From Verrucomicrobiota bacterium (lineage in GTDB: Bacteria; Verrucomicrobiota; Verrucomicrobiia; Limisphaerales; UBA8199): a stretch of DNA of 9,867 nucleotides. A program made the translations under genes and the position numbers. The notes below the pieces were generated by a model. The model searched no databases. It saw only the letters and a program-made list of their open reading frames with translations, and was not told the origin of the DNA. The stretch's first letter is position 1, and each line of letters starts with the position of its first letter. Below, in pieces: positions 1 through 6,535 of this stretch. Where the stretch lies: contig JAPLUA010000555.1 of assembly GCA_026397855.1 (NCBI GenBank), positions 1 to 9,867 of the forward strand, in the 5' to 3' direction.

Positions 1-17
1 CGCCCCCAAGAGACCCA

Positions 18-1391
18 GTGAGCTCTGTAGGGGCGAAAGAAGGTGGGGAGCTACCCACCGGCTGGAAACTCGTGCGACTTGGCGACATCGCGCAGACGAC
101 CAGCGGGGGCACGCCACGTCGCGATAAGCCGCAGTATTACGGCGGGACGATTCCTTGGGTGAAGTCAGGCGAACTCGGCGACCAGGTTGTTTATGAAACC
201 CGTGAAACCTTGTCCGACGAAGGACTCGCTTCATCCAACGCCAAGATTTTTCCAAAAGGCACCCTCTGCATCGCACTTTACGGCGCGACGGTCGGAAAGC
301 TTGGCATCCTTGGAATTGATGCGGCGACAAACCAAGCGGTTTGCGCAGTATTCCCTCGCGAAGGTCTTGATACTCGCTACCTCTATCGTTTCTTCGAGGG
401 CAAGCGACGCGAGTTGATCGAGCAGGGCAAAGGCGGAGCCCAATCTAACATCAGTCAGGGAATTATTCGCGATACACTATTGCCAGTTCCACCCCTCCCC
501 GAACAACACCGCATCGTCGCCGAAATCGAGAAACAATTCACCCGCCTGGAGGCGGGCGTCGTGGCATTGCGCCGGGTCCAGTCCAACCTCAAACGCTACC
601 GCGCCGCCGTCCTCAAAGCCGCCTGCGAAGGCAAACTCGTCCCCACCGAAGCCGAGTTGGCGCGTGTAGGCCGCGTGCCCCCACGCGGCGTCCGGCCCAA
701 CGCGAAGAACGCCGCGTCAGGGGACGCGGCCTACAGCGCTGCGCCGTTCGAGACGGGCGAACAACTCTTGCAGCGGATTCTCGCCGAGCGCCGCCAAAAC
801 TGGCAGGGCCGTGGCAAATACAAGGAGCCCGCCGCCCCAGACACCACGAAACTCCCGCCGCCCCCGTCCGGCTGGACCTGGGTGACGCCGGAGCAGGTTT
901 CATCCTCGGATGCCTATGCCCTCGCGATCGGCCCTTTTGGAAGCAATCTAAAGGTGAGCGACTATACCGAGGCAGGAGTTCCGCTAGTCTTCGTTCGTAA
1001 CATCCGGTCCTCTCGATTTGGGGGTGAACGCTCAGTCTTTGTCTCCAAGAGCAAGGCGGCGGAACTCTATCCCCATCAGGTAAGAGCGGGCGACATTCTC
1101 GTGACCAAAATGGGCGAACCCCCTGGCGATGCCTGCCTTTACCCCGACTCCGCGCCTGACGCGGTGATTACCGCGGACTGTATCAAACTACACCTGACAG
1201 CACTTCTTCCGCAGAAGCGCTTCTTTATGCACGCCGTCAATTCGGAGGTCGTCAAACCACAGATTCAACTAATCACCAAGGGAGTTGCCCAAATGAAAGT
1301 CAGCCTCGGCCGTTTCAGCACACTAGCAATCCCCCTCCCCCCCCCCTCACCGAGCAAACGCGAATCGTGGCCGAAGTGGAGCGCCGCCTGA
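18..1391 (+). CDS. hsdS: Type I restriction-modification specificity subunit HsdS, C-terminus frameshifted
   Basis: HsdS selects the DNA target of a type I restriction-modification enzyme and bridges two HsdM subunits. The reading frame has the usual two-half design. Target-recognition domain 1 covers about residues 12-155 (LPTGWKLVRLGDIA, then TNQAVCAVFP). A conserved helix starts at LPVPPLPEQHRIVAEIEKQF and ends near EGKLVPTEAELA. Domain 2 starts at LPPPPSGWTW (GPFGSNLKVSDY, TADCIKLHL). The expected second helix is absent: after IPLPPP the frame shifts in a 10-C run and ends with an unrelated 12-residue tail. The missing helix is encoded in another frame up to 1495. Residues about 217-240 come from a palindromic repeat. 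The start is a GTG, but the frame is open to the left edge, so the true start may lie outside. Family assignment is secure; whether the product works is not. Confidence 0.9.
   Translation: MSSVGAKEGGELPTGWKLVRLGDIAQTTSGGTPRRDKPQYYGGTIPWVKSGELGDQVVYETRETLSDEGLASSNAKIFPKGTLCIALYGATVGKLGILGIDAATNQAVCAVFPREGLDTRYLYRFFEGKRRELIEQGKGGAQSNISQGIIRDTLLPVPPLPEQHRIVAEIEKQFTRLEAGVVALRRVQSNLKRYRAAVLKAACEGKLVPTEAELARVGRVPPRGVRPNAKNAASGDAAYSAAPFETGEQLLQRILAERRQNWQGRGKYKEPAAPDTTKLPPPPSGWTWVTPEQVSSSDAYALAIGPFGSNLKVSDYTEAGVPLVFVRNIRSSRFGGERSVFVSKSKAAELYPHQVRAGDILVTKMGEPPGDACLYPDSAPDAVITADCIKLHLTALLPQKRFFMHAVNSEVVKPQIQLITKGVAQMKVSLGRFSTLAIPLPPPSPSKRESWPKWSAA
665..735. repeat. REPIN-like palindromic element inside hsdS
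   Basis: Two 27-bp arms, 665-691 and 709-735, are inverted copies of each other (24 of 27 positions match by eye) around a 17-bp spacer. Each arm is itself a small hairpin; in the left arm it is CCGCGT-GCCCCC-ACGCGG. The element is read through in frame as residues about 217-240 of HsdS (roughly VGRVPPRGVRPNAKNAASG), in the linker between the first helix and the second recognition domain, where related proteins, as I recall them, lack this segment. The design matches paired REP sequences (REPIN/BIME). Membership of a genome-wide family is inferred. Confidence 0.75.
1337..1346 (+). repeat. 10-C homopolymer at the hsdS frameshift
   Basis: Ten consecutive C's (after a further CCCCCT at 1331-1336) sit exactly at the junction between HsdS domain 2 and its C-terminal helix. 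With 10 C's the gene is out of frame; 8 or 11 would restore it. Such tracts slip during replication and are also frequent sites of sequencing error, so this may be a phase-variation switch, a fixed mutation or an artefact. Confidence 0.9.
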
Positions 1392-1495
1392 GCGTAGTGG
1401 AGGAGTTGGAAGCGGTAGTCTCCGCCAACCTCCAGCGTGCCACCCGCCTCCGCCAATCCATCCTCCAAAAGGCATTCACTGGAGAACTTATCTAA
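1346..1495 (+). pseudogene. hsdS: Out-of-frame C-terminal helix of HsdS
   Basis: Read in the frame that starts at the CTC at 1346, this stretch encodes 49 residues beginning LTEQTRIVAEVERRLSVVEE and ending KAFTGELI before a TAA stop. It is a clear counterpart of the first conserved helix of the same protein (LPEQHRIVAEIEKQF), so it is the natural end of HsdS. Joining it to the upstream frame needs 8 C's (giving IPLPPLTEQ) or 11 C's (giving IPLPPPLTEQ) instead of the 10 C's present. Confidence 0.85.
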
Positions 1496-1542
1496 ATGAA
1501 GAGCGCAAACGATAATCGCCCAAAACAAATCAGGCCCGCCTG

Positions 1543-1689
1543 TTACCTAAGCGGCTTTCGCCGCGACGCCATGGAGACGACTTTCAGTAACCGCAGACCT
1601 GTGCGCAATATGCCCACCGCATCGGCGCAATGTCAACCGAGCTCTGGCTTCCCGCGGTGCAGCCGCCACTTCAGCGGAATCGCTTGTAA
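1543..1689. repeat. Imperfect inverted-repeat element between hsdS and hsdM
   Basis: The ends of this roughly 147-bp stretch are related in inverted orientation: the left end reads TTACCTAAGCGGCTTTCGCC and the complement of the right end reads TTACAAGCGATTCCGC. Small hairpins occur inside, such as GCGGC-TTTC-GCCGC near the left end. No convincing gene is present: a 65-codon plus-strand frame (1496-1693) looks like low-complexity read-through. The sequence resembles dispersed repeats I associate with Verrucomicrobiota, which is recollection only. Confidence 0.4.
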
Positions 1690-1738
1690 ATGACCACCCC
1701 CACATCCCTCGCCCAACAATCCCGGAGCTGTTGCCCCA

Positions 1739-1767
1739 TCCGCGTAATCCGCGTAATCCGCGGTTAA
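1739..1767 (+). repeat. 9-bp tandem repeat just upstream of hsdM
   Basis: TCCGCGTAA occurs twice in perfect tandem (1739-1747, 1748-1756), followed by a third diverged unit TCCGCGGTT (1757-1765). It ends a few bases before the hsdM ATG at 1772 and occupies the place where a ribosome binding site would be expected; no Shine-Dalgarno sequence is visible. Confidence 0.7.
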
Positions 1768-1771
1768 TTCT

Positions 1772-3226
1772 ATGTCCCAACAACTCGTCCAAAAGCTCTG
1801 GAACTACTGCAACATCCTCCGGGATGACGGCCTCTCCTACGGCGACTACGTCGAGCAACTCACCTTCCTCCTGTTCCTCAAAATGGCCGATGAGCAGTCC
1901 AAACCGCCCTTCAACAAACCCTCCCCCATCCCCAGGGGCAAAGACTGGCCCGCCCTGCTCGCCAAGGACGGCGACGAACTCGAAACCCACTACCGCCACA
2001 CACTGGAAGAACTCGGCAAACGGTCGGGCATGCTCGGCGTCATCTTCCGCAAAGCCCAGAACAAGATCCAGGACCCGGCCAAGCTCCGCCGGCTCATCGT
2101 GGACCTCATCGACAAAGAGCAGTGGTCCAGCCTCTCCGCCGACGTCAAGGGCGACGCCTACGAAGGCCTGCTCCAAAAGAACGCCGAGGACGTCAAAGGC
2201 GGCGCCGGCCAATACTTCACCCCCCGCCCGCTCATCGCGGCCATGGTGGATGTCATCGCCCCGCAGCCCGGCCAATCCATCTGCGATCCCGCCTGCGGCA
2301 CCGGCGGCTTTCTGCTCGCCGCCCACGATTACTTGGCCCGGCACTACCAGCTCGACCGCGCCCAAAAGAAGAAACTCAAAAGCGGCACCTTCTTCGGCAT
2401 CGAACTCGTGGACAGCGTCACCCGCCTCTGTGCCATGAACCTTCTCCTCCACGGCATTGGCGGGGAATCCGAGGAGGACCTGCCCGTCGTCACCAAAGAC
2501 GCCCTCGCCGGCAAACACGGCGAATACGACCTCGTCCTGGCCAACCCGCCCTTCGGCAAGAAAAGCAGCGTCACCATCGTCAACGAAGCCGGCGACACCT
2601 CCAAAGAATCCCTCATCATCAACCGCGACGATTTCTGGGCCACCACCAGCAACAAACAGCTCAATTTCCTCCAGCACATCTTCACCATCCTCAAGCAGCA
2701 CGGCCGCGCGGCGGTCGTCCTGCCCGACAACGTCCTCTTTGAAGGCGGCGCCGGCGAAACCATCCGGCGCGAGCTGCTCAAGCAGGCGGACGTCCACACC
2801 CTCCTGCGCCTGCCCACCGGCATCTTCTACGCCCAGGGCGTCAAGGCCAACGTCCTCTTCTTCGACCGCAAGCCCGCCCAGGAAAAGCCGTGGACGACTA
2901 AACTCTGGATCTACGACCTCCGCACCAACCTGCACTTCACCCTCAAGGAGAATACCCTCAAGCGCGCCGACCTCGATGATTTCGTCGCCTGCTACAGTCC
3001 GAAGAACAGGAGCGACCGCCAGGAGGCCGCCCGCTTCAAATCCTTTACCTACGAGGAACTGACCCGGCGCGACAAGGCCAACCTCGACATCTTCTGGCTC
3101 AAAGACGACGCCCTGGAAGAATCCGCCAACCTCCCCGCGCCGGAAGTCATCGCGCAGGAGATCACCGCCGACCTCGAAGCTGCCATGGAGCAGTTCGCCA
3201 CCATCGCCGAGGACTTGAAAAGGTAG
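1772..3226 (+). CDS. hsdM: Type I restriction-modification DNA adenine methyltransferase subunit HsdM
   Basis: HsdM transfers a methyl group from S-adenosylmethionine to adenine (N6) in the target chosen by HsdS, and forms the M2S core of the complex. The 484-residue product has the family's usual length. Residues 3-41 form the helical N-terminal domain (QQLVQKLWNYCNILRDDG, then LTFLLFLKMADE). QYFTPR at 147-152, the cofactor-binding motif DPACGTGGF at 172-180 and the catalytic NPPFG at 258-262 (preceded by LVLA) are all present, so it should be catalytically competent. It lies downstream of hsdS, the reverse of the common M-then-S order, separated by repeat-rich DNA. Tandem stops (TAG TGA) end it. 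Leucine is mostly CTC, unlike the CTG-rich genes that follow. Confidence 0.97.
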   Translation: MSQQLVQKLWNYCNILRDDGLSYGDYVEQLTFLLFLKMADEQSKPPFNKPSPIPRGKDWPALLAKDGDELETHYRHTLEELGKRSGMLGVIFRKAQNKIQDPAKLRRLIVDLIDKEQWSSLSADVKGDAYEGLLQKNAEDVKGGAGQYFTPRPLIAAMVDVIAPQPGQSICDPACGTGGFLLAAHDYLARHYQLDRAQKKKLKSGTFFGIELVDSVTRLCAMNLLLHGIGGESEEDLPVVTKDALAGKHGEYDLVLANPPFGKKSSVTIVNEAGDTSKESLIINRDDFWATTSNKQLNFLQHIFTILKQHGRAAVVLPDNVLFEGGAGETIRRELLKQADVHTLLRLPTGIFYAQGVKANVLFFDRKPAQEKPWTTKLWIYDLRTNLHFTLKENTLKRADLDDFVACYSPKNRSDRQEAARFKSFTYEELTRRDKANLDIFWLKDDALEESANLPAPEVIAQEITADLEAAMEQFATIAEDLKR

Positions 3227-3227
3227 T

Positions 3228-3233
3228 GAGGAG
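3228..3233 (+). promoter_or_regulatory. Shine-Dalgarno site for the 3242 start
   Basis: GAGGAG lies 8 nt before the ATG at 3242 and immediately after the hsdM stop. It supports 3242 over the in-frame ATG at 3290, which has no such site. The signal-peptide pattern fits either start. Confidence 0.55.
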
Positions 3234-3241
3234 TCACCGAT

Positions 3242-6200
3242 ATGCACTTTGGGTTCTTTACGGTCCAATCAACTGCCATTCTTAGATTTATGCGCACACT
3301 CATTCTGTTACCTGGACTCCTGGCCGCCGGCTTCCAATTGGCGGCGGCACCGATCAACCTGGCCGAAACCGGGGATCTCTTTGTCACTGCCAACAGCAGC
3401 CGCTCGTGGCTGCGGGAGGTTTCCGCTTCCCGGCCACTGAAGCTGAGCCCCGGGAGTTCGGTGCAGGCCGAGTGGCGCGAGCCGCGCGATGTGCGCGAGA
3501 TCGTGCTGCGCTGCGGCGGCGAGGCTCTGACGCCGGAGGCCGTCAAGGTCGAATGGTGGCATCGCATCTGGCCGGACAACGGCACCGGGGGTTGGATGCG
3601 CCTGGACGATCCCTTCAACGGAGAATGGGCGGTGGCCAAAACCCGCATCCAAGCGGCGGGCAAGGAGCTGCGCATCTCCTTTGAGCCCTTGACCACCAAC
3701 GAGGTGGCCGGGATCAAGCACACCGGTGCCAGCGGGCGCCAGACCTACAAGGTGCGCCTGTCGAGCACCTCTCCGGTGACGGTGGAGGGATTGGAGATGC
3801 ACTCGGACGCGCTACTCAAGCCGGCTTCGCTCCGGTTCGAGTTCGGCTGCCGCAATGTCCAGCGGGGAGGCAAGCCCGGGTTCGAGGCGGTGAACGGTCG
3901 TATCCTGACGACCACCTTGCCGGCGCGCAACGTGAGCCTGGTTTCGGGCGAGTTCGCCGACACCACCAATCGCCTGAGCGCCGATCGCGGGTATGTGATC
4001 TGTCGCCGCGGGGCTACCAACAGCTTCTCGGTCTTCGTGGATGATGTGCTGCGGGAGGGCGGCATCTACGTGCGGGACATGGACGTGTTCGTCAGCGATG
4101 CGGCCAGGGGCTGGACCTATGCGAACTGGCCGGAGGCCGGCGGGGAGGTGTGGAAGGAGGGAACCATCGCCGAGCAGGTGGCCCGGATGCCGGAACAGAG
4201 CTTCGAGCAGGTGATGCGCGCCATCCCGAAAAAGCCCGTGCCGGAGACGTACCTGGGCGCGCCGAACCTGCGGCAGCGATTCGCCCTGGGAGCCAGGGGA
4301 GAGATGATTCTGCGGGCGGACATGCTGCGTTCGCCGGGGCCGGACCTGGAGCGGCGCCCGTGGGATTATGGCGAGCTGGTCTTCCAATTTGGCAGCGGCC
4401 CCGAGCCCGGCTGGTGGAAGAAGGATCAGCGCCAGGTAACCCGCTCGCTGGAGGAGGGGTGGCTGCCGGCGGTGACGCACGAGTGGAAAGACGGCGAGTT
4501 CGCCTACCGGCAGCGATCGGTGGCCGCGCCGTTGCTGCACGACATGGCCGCCTTGAACAGCCGGACCGGCACTGAGCCGGTGGTGATGGTCAACGAGGTG
4601 TCCATCCGGAACACATCCGGCGAACGCCGCACCGCCTTGCTCTGGCTGGCGCTGAATCATCCGGATGACCTGCAACTGCAGGACGCGGAGCTGCTGTCGT
4701 TGCGCGCGCCCTCGCGCGGAACCAATCGCGCCGGGCTCACCCCCGTGCGCGCGGTGATTCATGCGGGGGGCAAAGGCCGGCTGGAGCTGCTGGCCGCCGG
4801 GGCAGGCGGGAGCGTATCGAACGTGCTCCGCTATGAGGTTGAGCTGGCCCCGGGGGAATCGCACGCCATCGAGCTGGCGATGCCCTATATTGAATTGCTG
4901 GACGACCGTGAGCTGGCGGCGCTGAAACAGGCGCGCTACGGGCCGCTGCACCGGCAGGTGGTGCAATTCTGGACCGAACGGGTTGGCCGGGGGATGACCT
5001 ACCAGGTGCCGGATCAGTTCCTCAACGAGTTCTTCAAGGCCAATCTCTGGCATCTGCTGCTGACCGCCGAGATTGATCCGTTGACCGGCCATTGGCAGCA
5101 CGGGGCCGCGACGCATCATTACAAGAATTACCTGAACGAAACTGTCATGGCCGCGCAGTCGCTCGAACTGCGGGGCGAGCACGACGCCGCGTGGAAGCTG
5201 CTGGAGCCGTTCCTGGCCAGCCAGGGTGCCAAGGGCCTGCCGGGCAATTTCAAAAGCAAGGAAGGGGTGCTGTATGCCGCCCGCCCGAGCGATCCCGACC
5301 CCTACACGGCCCAGGGCTACAACATGCACCACGGCTGGTGCCTGTGGGGCGTGGCCGAGCACTACGAATGGACCAAGGACCAGGCGTGGCTGCGATCGGT
5401 CGCGGACAAGCTCGTCCTGGGCTGCGATTGGATTGCCAATGAGCGCCGGGCCACGAAACTCATGAACCCCGACGGCTCGAAACCCCTCGAATACGGCCTG
5501 GCCCCGGCCGGGGATCTGGAGGACGTGGAGGAATACCAATACTTCTATGCCACGGACGCCTACTATTACCTGGGGATGAAGCATGTGGTTGAGGGCCTGA
5601 AGCGCATCGGGCATCCGGCCGCGCGGCGCTTGGCGAAGGAGGCGGAGGCTTTCAAGCGGGACATTGAAGCCAGCGTGGCCCGTTCGGTGGCGGCAACGCC
5701 GGTGGTGAGGTTGAAGGATGGCACCTGGGTGCCCTACGTGCCGTCGCGAGCCTATACCTCCACCCATCTCAAGGAAGGCTGGGTGCGCGAGGGGCTTTAC
5801 CCGGCGCTGCACCTGTTCGACGGCGAGATTTACGCCGAGGATCATCCGTTCATGGAATGGATGGCCCAGGATCTGGAGGACAATATCTTCCTGAGCAAAG
5901 AGAGCGGCTACGGCGTGGCCGACCAGCGCGCCAACTTCTTCAACTTCGGCGGGTTCACCCTCCAGCCCAACCTGCTGAACCTGCCGATCGCCAACCTGAA
6001 GCGGGACCGGGTGGCGAATTTCCTGCGGGGCTTCTACAACACCTGCTGGGCAAGCCTGTATCCGGAGACGATGTGCTTTGCCGAGTGGGTGCCGTATTAT
6101 GGCAAAGGCGGCGGGCCGCTGTTCAAGACGCCGGACGAATGCAAGTTCGTGCAATGGATGCGCCAGATGCTGGTGCTCGAGCGCGGCCAGTCGCTCGAGC

Positions 6201-6508
6201 TCGGACTGGGAGTGCCCCAGGCCTGGATGCGGGACGGCCAGCAGGTCTCCATCCAACGCGCGGCCACGTTCTTTGGCCCGCTCGACCTGCAGATCCGCTC
6301 CCGCGCGAACGCCGGGGAGATTGAAGCCACGGTGCGCTTGAGCAAGACCGACAAGCCCGAGACCATCGCCCTGCGGTTGCGCCATCCCGAGGGCCGCCCA
6401 ATCAAGTCCGCAACGGTCAACGGCAAGCCGGCCCGGTTCAACGCCGGCCGGCAACTGATAACACTCCCGGCAAAGGATTCAGCGTGGGAAGTGAGAGCCA
6501 GATTCTAA
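3242..6508 (+). CDS. Secreted six-hairpin (alpha/alpha)6-barrel glycosidase-like protein, family unassigned
   Basis: A 1088-residue exported protein probably acting on a polysaccharide. The N-terminus has positively charged residues followed by a hydrophobic run ending in an AAA/AAAP-type cleavage site (MRTLILLPGLLAAGFQLAAA from residue 17). Residues about 40-200 look like a beta-sandwich, possibly carbohydrate-binding. Residues about 330-565 look like the super-sandwich seen before (alpha/alpha)6 barrels (EEGWLPAVTHEWKDGEFAYR; EPVVMVNEVSIRNTSGE). Residues about 585-955 look like the helical barrel (FFKANLWHLLLTAEID; GHWQHGAATHHYKNYLNE; YNMHHGWCLWGVAEHYEW). Residues about 984-1088 form a small beta domain typical of such enzymes (LELGLGVPQAWM ... 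ATVNGKPA). I cannot assign a GH family or name catalytic acids. A GH105-like gene begins 27 nt downstream, suggesting joint work on an acidic plant-type polysaccharide. Confidence 0.75.
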   Translation: MHFGFFTVQSTAILRFMRTLILLPGLLAAGFQLAAAPINLAETGDLFVTANSSRSWLREVSASRPLKLSPGSSVQAEWREPRDVREIVLRCGGEALTPEAVKVEWWHRIWPDNGTGGWMRLDDPFNGEWAVAKTRIQAAGKELRISFEPLTTNEVAGIKHTGASGRQTYKVRLSSTSPVTVEGLEMHSDALLKPASLRFEFGCRNVQRGGKPGFEAVNGRILTTTLPARNVSLVSGEFADTTNRLSADRGYVICRRGATNSFSVFVDDVLREGGIYVRDMDVFVSDAARGWTYANWPEAGGEVWKEGTIAEQVARMPEQSFEQVMRAIPKKPVPETYLGAPNLRQRFALGARGEMILRADMLRSPGPDLERRPWDYGELVFQFGSGPEPGWWKKDQRQVTRSLEEGWLPAVTHEWKDGEFAYRQRSVAAPLLHDMAALNSRTGTEPVVMVNEVSIRNTSGERRTALLWLALNHPDDLQLQDAELLSLRAPSRGTNRAGLTPVRAVIHAGGKGRLELLAAGAGGSVSNVLRYEVELAPGESHAIELAMPYIELLDDRELAALKQARYGPLHRQVVQFWTERVGRGMTYQVPDQFLNEFFKANLWHLLLTAEIDPLTGHWQHGAATHHYKNYLNETVMAAQSLELRGEHDAAWKLLEPFLASQGAKGLPGNFKSKEGVLYAARPSDPDPYTAQGYNMHHGWCLWGVAEHYEWTKDQAWLRSVADKLVLGCDWIANERRATKLMNPDGSKPLEYGLAPAGDLEDVEEYQYFYATDAYYYLGMKHVVEGLKRIGHPAARRLAKEAEAFKRDIEASVARSVAATPVVRLKDGTWVPYVPSRAYTSTHLKEGWVREGLYPALHLFDGEIYAEDHPFMEWMAQDLEDNIFLSKESGYGVADQRANFFNFGGFTLQPNLLNLPIANLKRDRVANFLRGFYNTCWASLYPETMCFAEWVPYYGKGGGPLFKTPDECKFVQWMRQMLVLERGQSLELGLGVPQAWMRDGQQVSIQRAATFFGPLDLQIRSRANAGEIEATVRLSKTDKPETIALRLRHPEGRPIKSATVNGKPARFNAGRQLITLPAKDSAWEVRARF

Positions 6509-6535
6509 TCCGCAAGCAATCATCCCCCGCGACCA

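Noticed and set aside
1496..1693. A 65-codon plus-strand frame directly after the hsdS stop
   Set aside because: It coincides with the inverted-repeat element, has no ribosome binding site and no protein-like character.
1547..3268. A 573-codon open frame on the minus strand opposite hsdM
   Set aside because: It is the antisense shadow of hsdM, whose motifs are unmistakable; the antisense product is low in complexity (Gly, Val, Glu, Asp-rich), typical of GC-rich codon mirroring.
3812..6454. An 880-codon open frame on the minus strand opposite the 1088-residue gene
   Set aside because: Repetitive His/Gln/Arg/Pro/Gly composition with no recognisable domain; explained by third-position GC bias of the plus-strand gene.
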